DNA of 64,000 nucleotides from Sphingobacteriales bacterium (GTDB lineage Bacteria; Bacteroidota; Bacteroidia; Chitinophagales; Chitinophagaceae). The position numbers and the translations under genes were made by a program. The notes under the pieces are model-generated. The model saw only the letters and a program-made list of their open reading frames with translations. It did no database searches and was not told the origin of the DNA. The first letter of the stretch is position 1; each line of letters opens with the position of its first letter. Shown piece after piece: positions 25,383 through 33,323 of the stretch. The stretch covers positions 1,246,554-1,310,553 of the forward strand of contig RXJG01000004.1 of NCBI GenBank assembly GCA_003963365.1, written 5' to 3'.

Positions 25383-26066
25383 CTAGAGCTCCATAATTCT
25401 TTCTACTGCCCAGTAAGCAGCAATTAATGCAATTAAAATGGAAAGAGGATAAACCACAAACTTCCGGTACCAAACCTGTTTGGCAAATGGAAGGAATATA
25501 AGTAAAGCTACTAAAGTAATAACAGTTATTTGTCCTAATTCAACACCTGCATTAAAGGAGAAAATAGAAGTAAAGAATTTATTTCGTGGCAAACCGACTT
25601 CATTTAATGCGCTTGCGAAACCCATGCCGTGTATTAAACCAAACATAAATACAATAGCAATTCGCCAGGGTTTCAATTGGGTTAGCAATAAATTTTCAAC
25701 GGCTACAAATACAATGGATAAAGCAATGATGGGTTCAACAACTGCTGGTGGCATTACAATAATATTTTTCATGCTCAATGCCAGTGTAATTGAATGTGCG
25801 ACTGTAAAGGCCGTAGCCTGCCACATTAATATTTTTACTTTTGGACTTAGTAAACACAACCCCACCACAAATAAAATATGGTCAAGTCCCAGCGGAATAA
25901 TATGACTAATGCCCATCTTCAAATAAAACCAAACCGCTTCATGCGTGGGAGCTTTCTCTAACCGGTAGTTGATGGTGTGGGCAAACAAAATGTTCCCTGC
26001 CAGCAGCATTATCGCCAGCAGGAATGTTTTTTGAATGATTGTTTTATGATTAAAATTGGTTGACAA
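25383..26066 (-). CDS. HupE/UreJ-like multi-pass membrane protein
   Basis: An integral membrane protein with about six to seven helices and the HupE/UreJ_2 signatures GLDHILFVVGLCLL, FTVAHSITLALS, FGLIHGMGFASAL and FNAGVELGQ. These His/Asp/Glu residues suggest metal handling; HupE/UreJ relatives are linked to nickel (family knowledge). The frame is open back to an ATG at 26159, but residues 1-24 from there would be encoded by an inverted decamer repeat. I therefore favour a start near the TTG at 26066 (or GTG 26081), just before the signal-like helix. It belongs to the DUF4331 run. Confidence 0.8.
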   Translation of the reverse strand: MSTNFNHKTIIQKTFLLAIMLLAGNILFAHTINYRLEKAPTHEAVWFYLKMGISHIIPLGLDHILFVVGLCLLSPKVKILMWQATAFTVAHSITLALSMKNIIVMPPAVVEPIIALSIVFVAVENLLLTQLKPWRIAIVFMFGLIHGMGFASALNEVGLPRNKFFTSIFSFNAGVELGQITVITLVALLIFLPFAKQVWYRKFVVYPLSILIALIAAYWAVERIMEL

Positions 26067-26089
26067 TTTTTCTGATTTCACCGTAGTGT

Positions 26090-26160
26090 TCTTTGAGTTC
26101 CTTTGTGTACTTCGTGACCTAATGGAGCACAAAAAACGCAAAGAAGGAATGAAGGACACA
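26090..26160. repeat. Inverted decamer-type repeat between TPR and HupE-like genes
   Basis: The left arm, GTGTTCTTTG AGTTCCTTTG TGTACTTCGT, faces an inverse arm containing ACAAAAAACGCAAAGAAGG and GAAGGACAC. Units are about 10 bp with a CTTTG core, related in style to the internal part of the element at 39280-39424. Confidence 0.55.
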
Positions 26161-26166
26161 CAGCGT

Positions 26167-27510
26167 TTACAATGATTTTAAAACAACCTCACTTTCACTT
26201 TTTAATGTTTCGTTTATGTTGGGATTATTCTTCAATGCTTCGCTGATATAATTTTTCGCCATTAATTTATCATTGGCTTTTGCATAAATCAACCCGGCCC
26301 GGCAAAGACGCACAGGATTTTTGCTGTTGGTCTTCATTGCCACTTTCATATATTCAGTTGCTTTGCTGTAATCGCCTTTTTTGTAATAAACCCAGGCAAG
26401 CATTTCGTTTACATCAATATTACCCGGGCGACGGTTGTATTCCAATAAAGCATGTTCCAATGCTTTATCAATATTATTATCGTTGAGATAAGCATAAGCC
26501 AATTCCCTGTCGGCATAATGACCAATGGCATCATTATTATTCGCAGACGCTGCATCACTGCTTAACCGGTCTATGATTTCTTTATTTAATACAGCTGCTT
26601 TTTCTTTTTCATTCTGCTGAATATACAGTTCAACCAATTCTTCTTTAATAGAATAATCATTCACCAGTGCAGATGCCTGTTTGTATAAATCAACAGCTTT
26701 GGTAAAATCTTTTTTAGCAGCAGCTATTCTGGCCATCCCTGCCATTGCATAAGCATACGAAGGACGGTTATTGATAGCAATAGTATAATTCATTTCAGCA
26801 TTTGCTATATCACCCGCTTGTTCATACAAATGTCCTAACTGCACTCTTGCCCATTCGGTTGATTCATCGCCCGGTGCACCGGCATCCACTGCCATTTTCA
26901 TAGCATCGATAGCCCCTTTGTAATCATCATAAATTTCTCTTAAATAGGATACCCGGGAATAAGAACGTATATCAGGCCGCATGCTAATCATGGAGTCAGC
27001 GCTGTTAACGGCTGCATCATAATTTCCCATCTCCACATTACCATCTACCAGCATGCCGTATATAAAGGCACTGTATGGATTTTTTTGTTGAGCTTTTTGT
27101 GCCCAGTTTAATCCATCAGCAAAATGGTGTTGGGATAAGTAAAGCATCGATTTAAAACACATTGCCTCAAAATTGGAACTGTCAATGGACAATACACGAT
27201 TGGTATAGTTCATGGCTGCCTTATCGTAATACATATAATCACCGGTAATCCTTGCCTCCTGTATAAAAAGCGAAGCCATGCCGATTAATGCTTTGGTATC
27301 AGTTGGGTCGGTGCTTAATGCTTTTTTAAATTCATCCGCTTTTTTTTGCACCAGGTGCCATTCATCACTATTAGCGAGGGAACCATTACGTTTTTTTAGC
27401 TCGAATAAAACAGTTTTTTCTTTTTGTACATTGGCTTTGTATTTATATACTACAAAACCGATAACGGTAACAAACAAAATGATAACCGTTGTGTAAATAA
27501 TCTTTTTCAT
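26167..27510 (-). CDS. Membrane-anchored tetratricopeptide-repeat protein
   Basis: The ATG at 27510 (MKKIIYTTVIILF) gives a 447-residue protein with an N-terminal membrane segment and TPR-like repeats throughout. The frame is open 22 codons further upstream, but that extension would run through a hairpin and has no signal character. Repeats include KADEFKKALSTDPTDTKALIGMASLF, AEMNYTIAINNRPSYAYAMAGMARIA and DYSKATEYMKVAMKTN. Its neighbours are the T9SS-type DUF4331 protein and the HupE-like protein. A scaffold role is inferred. Confidence 0.82.
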   Translation of the reverse strand: MKKIIYTTVIILFVTVIGFVVYKYKANVQKEKTVLFELKKRNGSLANSDEWHLVQKKADEFKKALSTDPTDTKALIGMASLFIQEARITGDYMYYDKAAMNYTNRVLSIDSSNFEAMCFKSMLYLSQHHFADGLNWAQKAQQKNPYSAFIYGMLVDGNVEMGNYDAAVNSADSMISMRPDIRSYSRVSYLREIYDDYKGAIDAMKMAVDAGAPGDESTEWARVQLGHLYEQAGDIANAEMNYTIAINNRPSYAYAMAGMARIAAAKKDFTKAVDLYKQASALVNDYSIKEELVELYIQQNEKEKAAVLNKEIIDRLSSDAASANNNDAIGHYADRELAYAYLNDNNIDKALEHALLEYNRRPGNIDVNEMLAWVYYKKGDYSKATEYMKVAMKTNSKNPVRLCRAGLIYAKANDKLMAKNYISEALKNNPNINETLKSESEVVLKSL

Positions 27511-27545
27511 TGTCTTTGGTTGATGTTGAAGTGAAGCCCGGTTTT

Positions 27546-27576
27546 GTGAGTCCGCAACAATTATATGCGGACTCAC
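27546..27576 (-). other. Perfect intergenic hairpin upstream of the TPR gene
   Basis: An 11-bp perfect inverted repeat, GTGAGTCCGCA / TGCGGACTCAC with a nine-base loop, lies between the DUF4331-T9SS gene and the TPR gene. No U-run follows on the minus strand, so it is more likely an mRNA-processing or stabilising structure, or a protein-binding site, than a terminator. Confidence 0.6.
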
Positions 27577-27604
27577 ATCATCGGGTTAAAAGAACTGAAA
27601 AGAA

Positions 27605-29686
27605 CTATTGTTTTACTAATTTTATTGTTTGTTTTGCCTGTCCGTTTACAGAAGTGGTGAGGAAGTAAACACCTTTGGCTGTGTTACCACTCTTCCATTC
27701 TATATCGTAAATACCGGGCTGTTGTTTTTGATTTACCAATACACTAACCAATCTGCCCTGCTGGTCAACCACACTGATGTTTACTGTCGATAGTGTGCTT
27801 ACACGGTAACGGATGATGTTGTTATTTACAAAAGGATTAGGTGAAGCAGTAACAAAGAAATCAGGCGATGCTATTTCTAAAGTTGATTTACTGAGATTAT
27901 TGTTAACACTACGGCGTACTGATTGATTCGTTGCAGGAGTAACTTCCGTGCCACCACAAGGGCCTGTACCGGAGAATGGTTCAGCCACATACGGGAAGAT
28001 TGACTGGAACGGCATATCATTCGCTTCAATACCTGTTGTATAAGTGAGATTGTTTACTAACTGTTGGGTAACAGGGCTGCCTGTTCCATTATAATCATCA
28101 TACCACAAACCAATGGCAGCTAAAGCAATACCACCCACGGCTTGTAATTCTATTCTTGTTACATCATCTTCTAATCTTCTTCCATTGGGAAAACCATCCA
28201 TGTTGGGAATCCATTGTAAATTTTTATTGCTGTTGTAAGCCGGGTCAGTTAAACCCAGCACAGCCGCAGAAATAATACCCCCACTGCTGAATTGCGGATG
28301 ATTACGTGGTGTAACCGGTGTGGCCATATTCAAACGGAGCATATCGCCACCATTAGGTAAAAAGTTATTGATAAAAGGTTTTCCTTCTGCTAAAGGATTA
28401 CCATTTTTGCCAGTAGCTAACTGATAGGGTTTTAAATTAGGCACACCTGTGTTGAAGATTGGCCATAAGTCAACTGAACGTGGAGACTTTGCTGCGGGTA
28501 GTAATAACTTACCAAAGATGGCATCATCTAATGCTGTACCTTTTAATGCAGCATTACCTTTTAATCCATATAAACCATCCTGTCCGTTACCAAATCCAAA
28601 TGCGCCTAATGAATTGCGCTGTATGCGCAACTTGGTTAATCCCGGAACAGCGCCACCAAAAAATGTATCATCCATGTACAACGCCAACTCAGGATTATAG
28701 AAATAATTTCCAAATCGTTTGATGTAAGATAAATCTTCGTAAGGAGTTAAACGGTTCCACAAATCTTTATTACCAACGGGAATTACTGCTTCATTGGTTA
28801 ATGGCATACCTAAACGGCTAACCTGTACCCAGGGGCCACTTGTATTTTCACTTCCATCATCCTGCAATACACGTATTCGCTGGCGGCTGGCACTCGCCCA
28901 CACACCAATTACATAATCACTATCTAAAATATTTTTTGCTTCACTAACGGGCTTACGGTTTTTTTGTAAAGTGGAAATATCAACCTGCAATACAATAGCA
29001 CTTACATTTTTGCAGGCCACACCATCACGGGGTTGTGTGCCGGTAGTACGAGGTGCATCACCCAAATCAAAAATACCGCCCAGGTCAACAAAGAATGGGT
29101 CATCACTGGTTCCACAAAAAACTTTTTCACCGGTGCTTGCTGTGGCAATTGAATTTTGCATGAGTGTTTTGTAATCAGGCGCATTCAATCCAACTGGTGA
29201 ACTGATAGAACGGGTACCAATATTGGGAGGGGGAACAATTCCATTCTTCACCACCACCTGGAACTTTTTACCACCATCCATGCTTCTTTCCAGTGTGTAG
29301 GTTGTTTTTAAATTTTGTTTTCCCAGCCGAATATTAAAAAATGTGGTGGGATCTTCGTTTACTTTTTTGAAAGTAAACCGGTAGATGATATCATCACCGG
29401 GAGTGGCAGTGTTGTTATCAATATGGATTTCATAACGGATGTTTTCACCAAAAGAGTAATAGTTAGGCCCGCCCTGTGGTAATTGTAAAGGCACATAGTT
29501 GGCTACTATTGTAACGGTATTGGGTTTATCCGGGCTGCGGAAGGCATACAAATCTGTATTATCCGCCAGCGGGTCATCGGCAATGGCCGGTGCTTCTCTG
29601 TGGCTGGAGGCAAATACCTGCACAGGAAACATATTTATTGCCATTACCGCTAACAAAAAAGCTGCAATTATTTTTTTACGTTTCAT
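27605..29686 (-). CDS. DUF4331 protein with T9SS C-terminal sorting domain
   Basis: The 693-residue protein has a signal peptide (about 1-26, ending VFA-SSHREAP). A long DUF4331 domain follows (SSHREAPAIADDPLADNTDLYAF, FNIRLGKQNLKTTY, DDPFFVDLGGIFDLGDAPR, GMPLTNEAVIPVG, FPNGRRLEDDVTRIE). A Por-secretion C-terminal domain occupies about 610-693 (ASPNPFVNNNIIRY, GRLVSVLVNQKQQPGIYDIEWK, GVYFLTTSVNGQAKQTIKLVKQ). It should be exported by the type IX system and be surface-attached or released. The gene upstream is a close paralogue without the sorting domain. Molecular function is unknown. Confidence 0.85.
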   Translation of the reverse strand: MKRKKIIAAFLLAVMAINMFPVQVFASSHREAPAIADDPLADNTDLYAFRSPDKPNTVTIVANYVPLQLPQGGPNYYSFGENIRYEIHIDNNTATPGDDIIYRFTFKKVNEDPTTFFNIRLGKQNLKTTYTLERSMDGGKKFQVVVKNGIVPPPNIGTRSISSPVGLNAPDYKTLMQNSIATASTGEKVFCGTSDDPFFVDLGGIFDLGDAPRTTGTQPRDGVACKNVSAIVLQVDISTLQKNRKPVSEAKNILDSDYVIGVWASASRQRIRVLQDDGSENTSGPWVQVSRLGMPLTNEAVIPVGNKDLWNRLTPYEDLSYIKRFGNYFYNPELALYMDDTFFGGAVPGLTKLRIQRNSLGAFGFGNGQDGLYGLKGNAALKGTALDDAIFGKLLLPAAKSPRSVDLWPIFNTGVPNLKPYQLATGKNGNPLAEGKPFINNFLPNGGDMLRLNMATPVTPRNHPQFSSGGIISAAVLGLTDPAYNSNKNLQWIPNMDGFPNGRRLEDDVTRIELQAVGGIALAAIGLWYDDYNGTGSPVTQQLVNNLTYTTGIEANDMPFQSIFPYVAEPFSGTGPCGGTEVTPATNQSVRRSVNNNLSKSTLEIASPDFFVTASPNPFVNNNIIRYRVSTLSTVNISVVDQQGRLVSVLVNQKQQPGIYDIEWKSGNTAKGVYFLTTSVNGQAKQTIKLVKQ

Positions 29687-29706
29687 TTTGATCAGTTTAA
29701 AGTGTT

Positions 29707-31497
29707 TTATTGTTGTGCGTCCGTTCCTCTCCAGGGCTTAGCAGCATACGGGAATGATGAAGTAAATGGTGCATCATTGCCGTTTACCCCGGTGTTATAC
29801 GTAATCACATTGAGTAATTGCTGTGTAACAGGGCTGCCAGTTCCATTATAATCATCATACCACAAACCAATGGCGGCTAATGCCACACCACTCACGGCCT
29901 GTAATTCAATTTTTGTTACATCATCTTCTAATCTTCTTCCGTTAGGGAAACCGTCCATGTTAGGAATCCACTGCAGATCTTTTGTGCTGTTGTAAGCCGG
30001 ATCAGTTAAGCCCAATACAGCCGCACTAATAATTCCTTCATTGCTGAATTTCGGATGATTACGTGGAGTGGGGGGGACTGCCATATTTAAGCGCAGCATA
30101 TCGCCACCATTTGGTAAAAAGTTATTGATGAAAGGTTTTCCTGCTGCTAAAGGGTTACCATTTTTACCCGTTGCTAACTGGTAAGGTTTTAAATTAGGAA
30201 CACCTGTGTGGAAGATTGGCCATAAATCCACCGAACGTGGTGAATTAGCAGCGGGTAACAACAATGTACCAAAGATGGCATCATCTAATGCAGTGCCGGC
30301 CAATGCAGGATTGCCTTTTAATCCATACAATCCATTTTGTCCGTTACCAAAACCAAAAGCGCCTAATGAATTACGCTGAATACGCAATGGCGAAAAGGCA
30401 GGAACAGCAGCGCCAAACTTGGTGTCGTCCATATACAATCCTAATTCGGGATTGTAGAAATAATTGCCAAAGATGCCAATGTTAGTTAAATCCTGGTAAG
30501 GAGTAAGACGGTTCCAGTAATCTTTACGGCCAATAGGAATAACTGCTTCATTGGTTAAAGGCATACCCAAACGGCTTACCTGAACCCATTCGCTGTCTTT
30601 ATCATCATCATCATCATCATATTTTCTTTCGCTTTCATCATCATATTTACGGCCGCCATAATATTTGCCTAATGTGCTTACACGTTTGCGACTGGCACTT
30701 GCCCAGATGCCGATAACATAATCGGGGTCTAAAATATTTTTTGCTTCGGCTACTGATTTGTGATTCTTTTGCAAAGTGGAAATGTCGATTTGCAACGCAA
30801 TAGTATGTACGTTGTAATGACCAAGCCCGTCTCTTGGTTTAGCATTTTGACGGGGTGCATCGCCTAAATCGAAAATACCGCCGAGATCAACATAGAAAGG
30901 ATCGTCAATAGGTCCGCAATAAATTTTTTCACCTGTTGAAGCTGTTTTAATGGCAGCACTCATTACATTTTCGTAACTACCGGCATTTAAACCAACCGGG
31001 CCATCAATACTGCGTGGGCCGATGTTTGTTGGGGGAACGGGGCCTTTGCGCATGATAGTGGTGAAAGATTTGCCGCCATCAGTGCTGCGTTCACAGGTGT
31101 ACGTGGCTTTTACATTAAGTTTGCCCAGCTGGATATTAAAAAAAGTGCTGGGGTCTTCATTTACTCTTTTAAAAGTGAAACGGTAAATGATGTCATCATT
31201 AGGAGTAGCGGTGTTGTTATCAATATGAATTTCGTAACGGATATTTTCGCCGAAAGTGTTGTAGTTAGGACCACCATAAGGCAATTCGGCGGGGATGTAG
31301 TTGGCCAGGATGGTGATGGTGTTGGGTTTGTCGGGGCTGCGGAAGGCGTAGAGGTCAGTATTATCAGCCAGTGGATCGTTACTGATCAACGGTGCTTCCC
31401 GGTGGCTTGATGACTGAAGTACTAATGAACCAGCCGCAACAATGAGCAGTGAGGATAAAATTTTTACCCTTTTGCCCAAACGCATAATGCTTCTCAT
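29707..31497 (-). CDS. DUF4331 protein without sorting domain, with Asp-rich insertion
   Basis: A 596-residue paralogue of the adjacent 27605-29686 protein, clearly similar along the DUF4331 part (SSHREAPLISNDPLADNTDLYAF, VDLGGIFDLGDAPR, MPLTNEAVIPIG, GFPNGRRLEDDVT). It ends after FPYAAKPWRGTDAQQ, where the paralogue continues into a T9SS domain. An extra acidic loop (KYDDESE then KYDDDDDDKDSE) sits where the paralogue has only QDDGSENTSGP. The signal peptide is near residues 1-30, with ATGs at M1 and M5. It is the first gene of the run. Confidence 0.83.
   Translation of the reverse strand: MRSIMRLGKRVKILSSLLIVAAGSLVLQSSSHREAPLISNDPLADNTDLYAFRSPDKPNTITILANYIPAELPYGGPNYNTFGENIRYEIHIDNNTATPNDDIIYRFTFKRVNEDPSTFFNIQLGKLNVKATYTCERSTDGGKSFTTIMRKGPVPPTNIGPRSIDGPVGLNAGSYENVMSAAIKTASTGEKIYCGPIDDPFYVDLGGIFDLGDAPRQNAKPRDGLGHYNVHTIALQIDISTLQKNHKSVAEAKNILDPDYVIGIWASASRKRVSTLGKYYGGRKYDDESERKYDDDDDDKDSEWVQVSRLGMPLTNEAVIPIGRKDYWNRLTPYQDLTNIGIFGNYFYNPELGLYMDDTKFGAAVPAFSPLRIQRNSLGAFGFGNGQNGLYGLKGNPALAGTALDDAIFGTLLLPAANSPRSVDLWPIFHTGVPNLKPYQLATGKNGNPLAAGKPFINNFLPNGGDMLRLNMAVPPTPRNHPKFSNEGIISAAVLGLTDPAYNSTKDLQWIPNMDGFPNGRRLEDDVTKIELQAVSGVALAAIGLWYDDYNGTGSPVTQQLLNVITYNTGVNGNDAPFTSSFPYAAKPWRGTDAQQ
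30600..30652. repeat. ATC trinucleotide repeat and local duplication inside the DUF4331 gene
   Basis: Six ATC triplets (from 30601) are followed by ATATTTTCTTTCGCTTTC and another short ATC run. This encodes the Asp-rich loop. Changes in triplet number would keep the frame. Confidence 0.7.
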
Positions 31498-31867
31498 AAA
31501 GAACTTTTTTTGTGTAAGTAATTAATGTTTCGTTAAGAATATACGGAGCGGATAAGCTTAGCGGATTGATAAATGAAAGAAAAATAATATTGGTTACTAT
31601 GAAGAAGGTGAAATGTAAGAATAAAAATAACTTTCATGTACGAAATATTGCAGCCGGTGGATTTACGAAAAAGAATTTTTCTTTATTTTTTTAAATGAAA
31701 TGCAGATTATATCAGCTCAATCATTGTTGTCAATTGTACCCGGGGATTGGTATCTCCTGTATCAAGCCGTTCAATCATATTGCTTCGGTGATTACCAGCT
31801 GTATTGTGACTAATAATAAAATCTTATTATTTAAAAACGTTTTCAGAAAGTGAACCCGTTATATAAA
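31498..31867. other. Intergenic stretch upstream of the DUF4331 locus
   Basis: About 370 bases without a convincing gene. It must carry the promoter of the first DUF4331 gene. A 38-codon minus-strand open stretch (31707-31823, containing NMIERLDTGDTNPRVQL) has some coding flavour and might be the tail of a decayed gene, but it is too short to call. Confidence 0.4.
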
Positions 31868-31896
31868 TAAAAGCCCCGCAGTTAAACGGGGCCTTT
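31868..31896 (-). terminator. Terminator after the fasciclin-domain gene
   Basis: On the minus strand GCCCCG-loop-CGGGGC is followed by TTTTATTTATA. It lies 27 bp after the fasciclin gene stop. Confidence 0.75.
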
Positions 31897-31923
31897 GAAT
31901 GAAATCAATCATTCAATAAAAGT

Positions 31924-32484
31924 TTATTGTGGCATCACCACACTGTCTATTACATGAATAACACCATTGCTCTGGTATACATCTTTAATGGTTACATGTG
32001 CCATTCCTCCTTTTTCATCCATCAATACAATTTTATTCCCCTTCATGCTTGCCCATAATTTACCTCCGGCTACAGTGGTAAGTTCAGCTTTGCCATTTCC
32101 TTCTTTAATCTTTTCAGCAAGCGCTTTGGAGTCAAGTTTTCCTGCTACTACATGATAGGTGAGAATTTTTGTGAGCGTATTCTTATTCTCCGGTTTTAAT
32201 AAACTTTCTACTGTGCCTTTGGGTAATTTGTCAAAAGCATTATTAACTGGGGCAAATACTGTAAAAGGCCCTGCTCCCTGCAAGGTTTCTACCAGGCCGG
32301 CAGCCTTAACTGCTGCAACCAGGGTGCTGTGATCTTTTGAGTTTACAGCATTCTGAATAATGTTTTTAGATGGATACATAGGAGCACCACCTACTTCTAC
32401 TGTTTTTTCTTTCGTGTCGTTCATTTGAGCAAAAGAAGCATTCATGATCAATGCTCCTGCAATCAGCAAAGCGATTTTTTTCAT
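31924..32484 (-). CDS. Secreted fasciclin (FAS1)-domain protein
   Basis: The 186-residue protein has a signal peptide (1-19, ending SFA-Q) and a single FAS1 domain (about 45-185). FAS1 motifs are H1-like GPFTVFAPVNNAFDKLP, ILTYHVVAGKLDSKAL and H2-like NGVIHVIDSVVMP. FAS1 proteins usually mediate adhesion or cell-surface interaction; a specific role cannot be read here. It is monocistronic with its own terminator. Confidence 0.92.
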   Translation of the reverse strand: MKKIALLIAGALIMNASFAQMNDTKEKTVEVGGAPMYPSKNIIQNAVNSKDHSTLVAAVKAAGLVETLQGAGPFTVFAPVNNAFDKLPKGTVESLLKPENKNTLTKILTYHVVAGKLDSKALAEKIKEGNGKAELTTVAGGKLWASMKGNKIVLMDEKGGMAHVTIKDVYQSNGVIHVIDSVVMPQ

Positions 32485-32624
32485 CTGTTTTATTTTAAAT
32501 GTTTAATAAATAATTTTCCACTTGCGGTAATTGATCAACAACCATCCAGTGGTTCATCAATGGAATTTATATACGGAATATTTTTGCAGATGGTTTTTAG
32601 CTTGAACCATTTATCTTCGCCGCC

Positions 32625-33323
32625 ATGGCTGAAGAAGCAGTAAATCCTTTTGCAGAAGGGAAAATGTTGTTGATCGATAAGTCTCTCCGCTGGACATCTT
32701 TTGATGCGGTGGCAAAGATCCGTTCGCTTATACGGATAAAAAAAGTGGGGCATGCTGGAACGCTGGATCCATTAGCTACAGGGCTGTTAATTATCTGTAC
32801 GGGAAAGTTTACGAAAAAGATCAATGAATACATGGCACAGGAAAAAGAATATACCGGCACATTTACACTGGGGGCTACCACAGCAACTTATGATTTAGAA
32901 AGTGACCCCGAAAATTTTAAACCATACCAACATATCACGGTTGATGAAATGCATAAGGTACTGCCTAAGTTTACTGGTGATATTTTGCAAATGCCTCCTA
33001 TGCATTCAGCCATAAAGGTAGATGGCAAGCCTTTGTATAAATCAGCCAGGAAAGGGATTGAAGTAAAAGTAGAACCGAGAAAAGTTTTTATAAAAGAATT
33101 TGAAATTACAAAAGTAGCATTGCCGGTTATTGAGTTTCGCATCGTTTGCTCAACGGGAACTTATATAAGAAGTATTGCCAATGACTTTGGCGAAGCATTA
33201 GGATGTGGAGCCTACCTCAGCAGTTTGCGCAGAACAAGAATAGGAGAGTTTAAAGTAGAAGATGCACTGACAATAGATGCATTTATTGAAAAGTATCAGT
33301 CCGGCTATTATCAAAAGGCGTAG
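32625..33323 (+). CDS. truB: tRNA pseudouridine(55) synthase
   Basis: Makes pseudouridine 55 in the tRNA T-loop. The 232 residues include the TruB signatures LLIDKSLRWTSFDAV, GHAGTLDPLATGLL with the catalytic Asp, YTGTFTLGATTATYDLE, QMPPMHSAIKVDGKPLYKSARKG and STGTYIRSIANDFGEALG. No C-terminal PUA domain is present, as in short forms. A TATCTTCG sequence ends only 5 bases before the ATG. Its end overlaps the convergent TamL gene by 13 bases. Confidence 0.95.
   Translation: MAEEAVNPFAEGKMLLIDKSLRWTSFDAVAKIRSLIRIKKVGHAGTLDPLATGLLIICTGKFTKKINEYMAQEKEYTGTFTLGATTATYDLESDPENFKPYQHITVDEMHKVLPKFTGDILQMPPMHSAIKVDGKPLYKSARKGIEVKVEPRKVFIKEFEITKVALPVIEFRIVCSTGTYIRSIANDFGEALGCGAYLSSLRRTRIGEFKVEDALTIDAFIEKYQSGYYQKA

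Noticed and set aside
31707-31823. Possible decayed gene tail on the minus strand (NMIERLDTGDTNPRVQL)
   Set aside because: The composition looks coding, but an open stretch of only 38 codons is expected by chance. No start, partner or homologue can be named.
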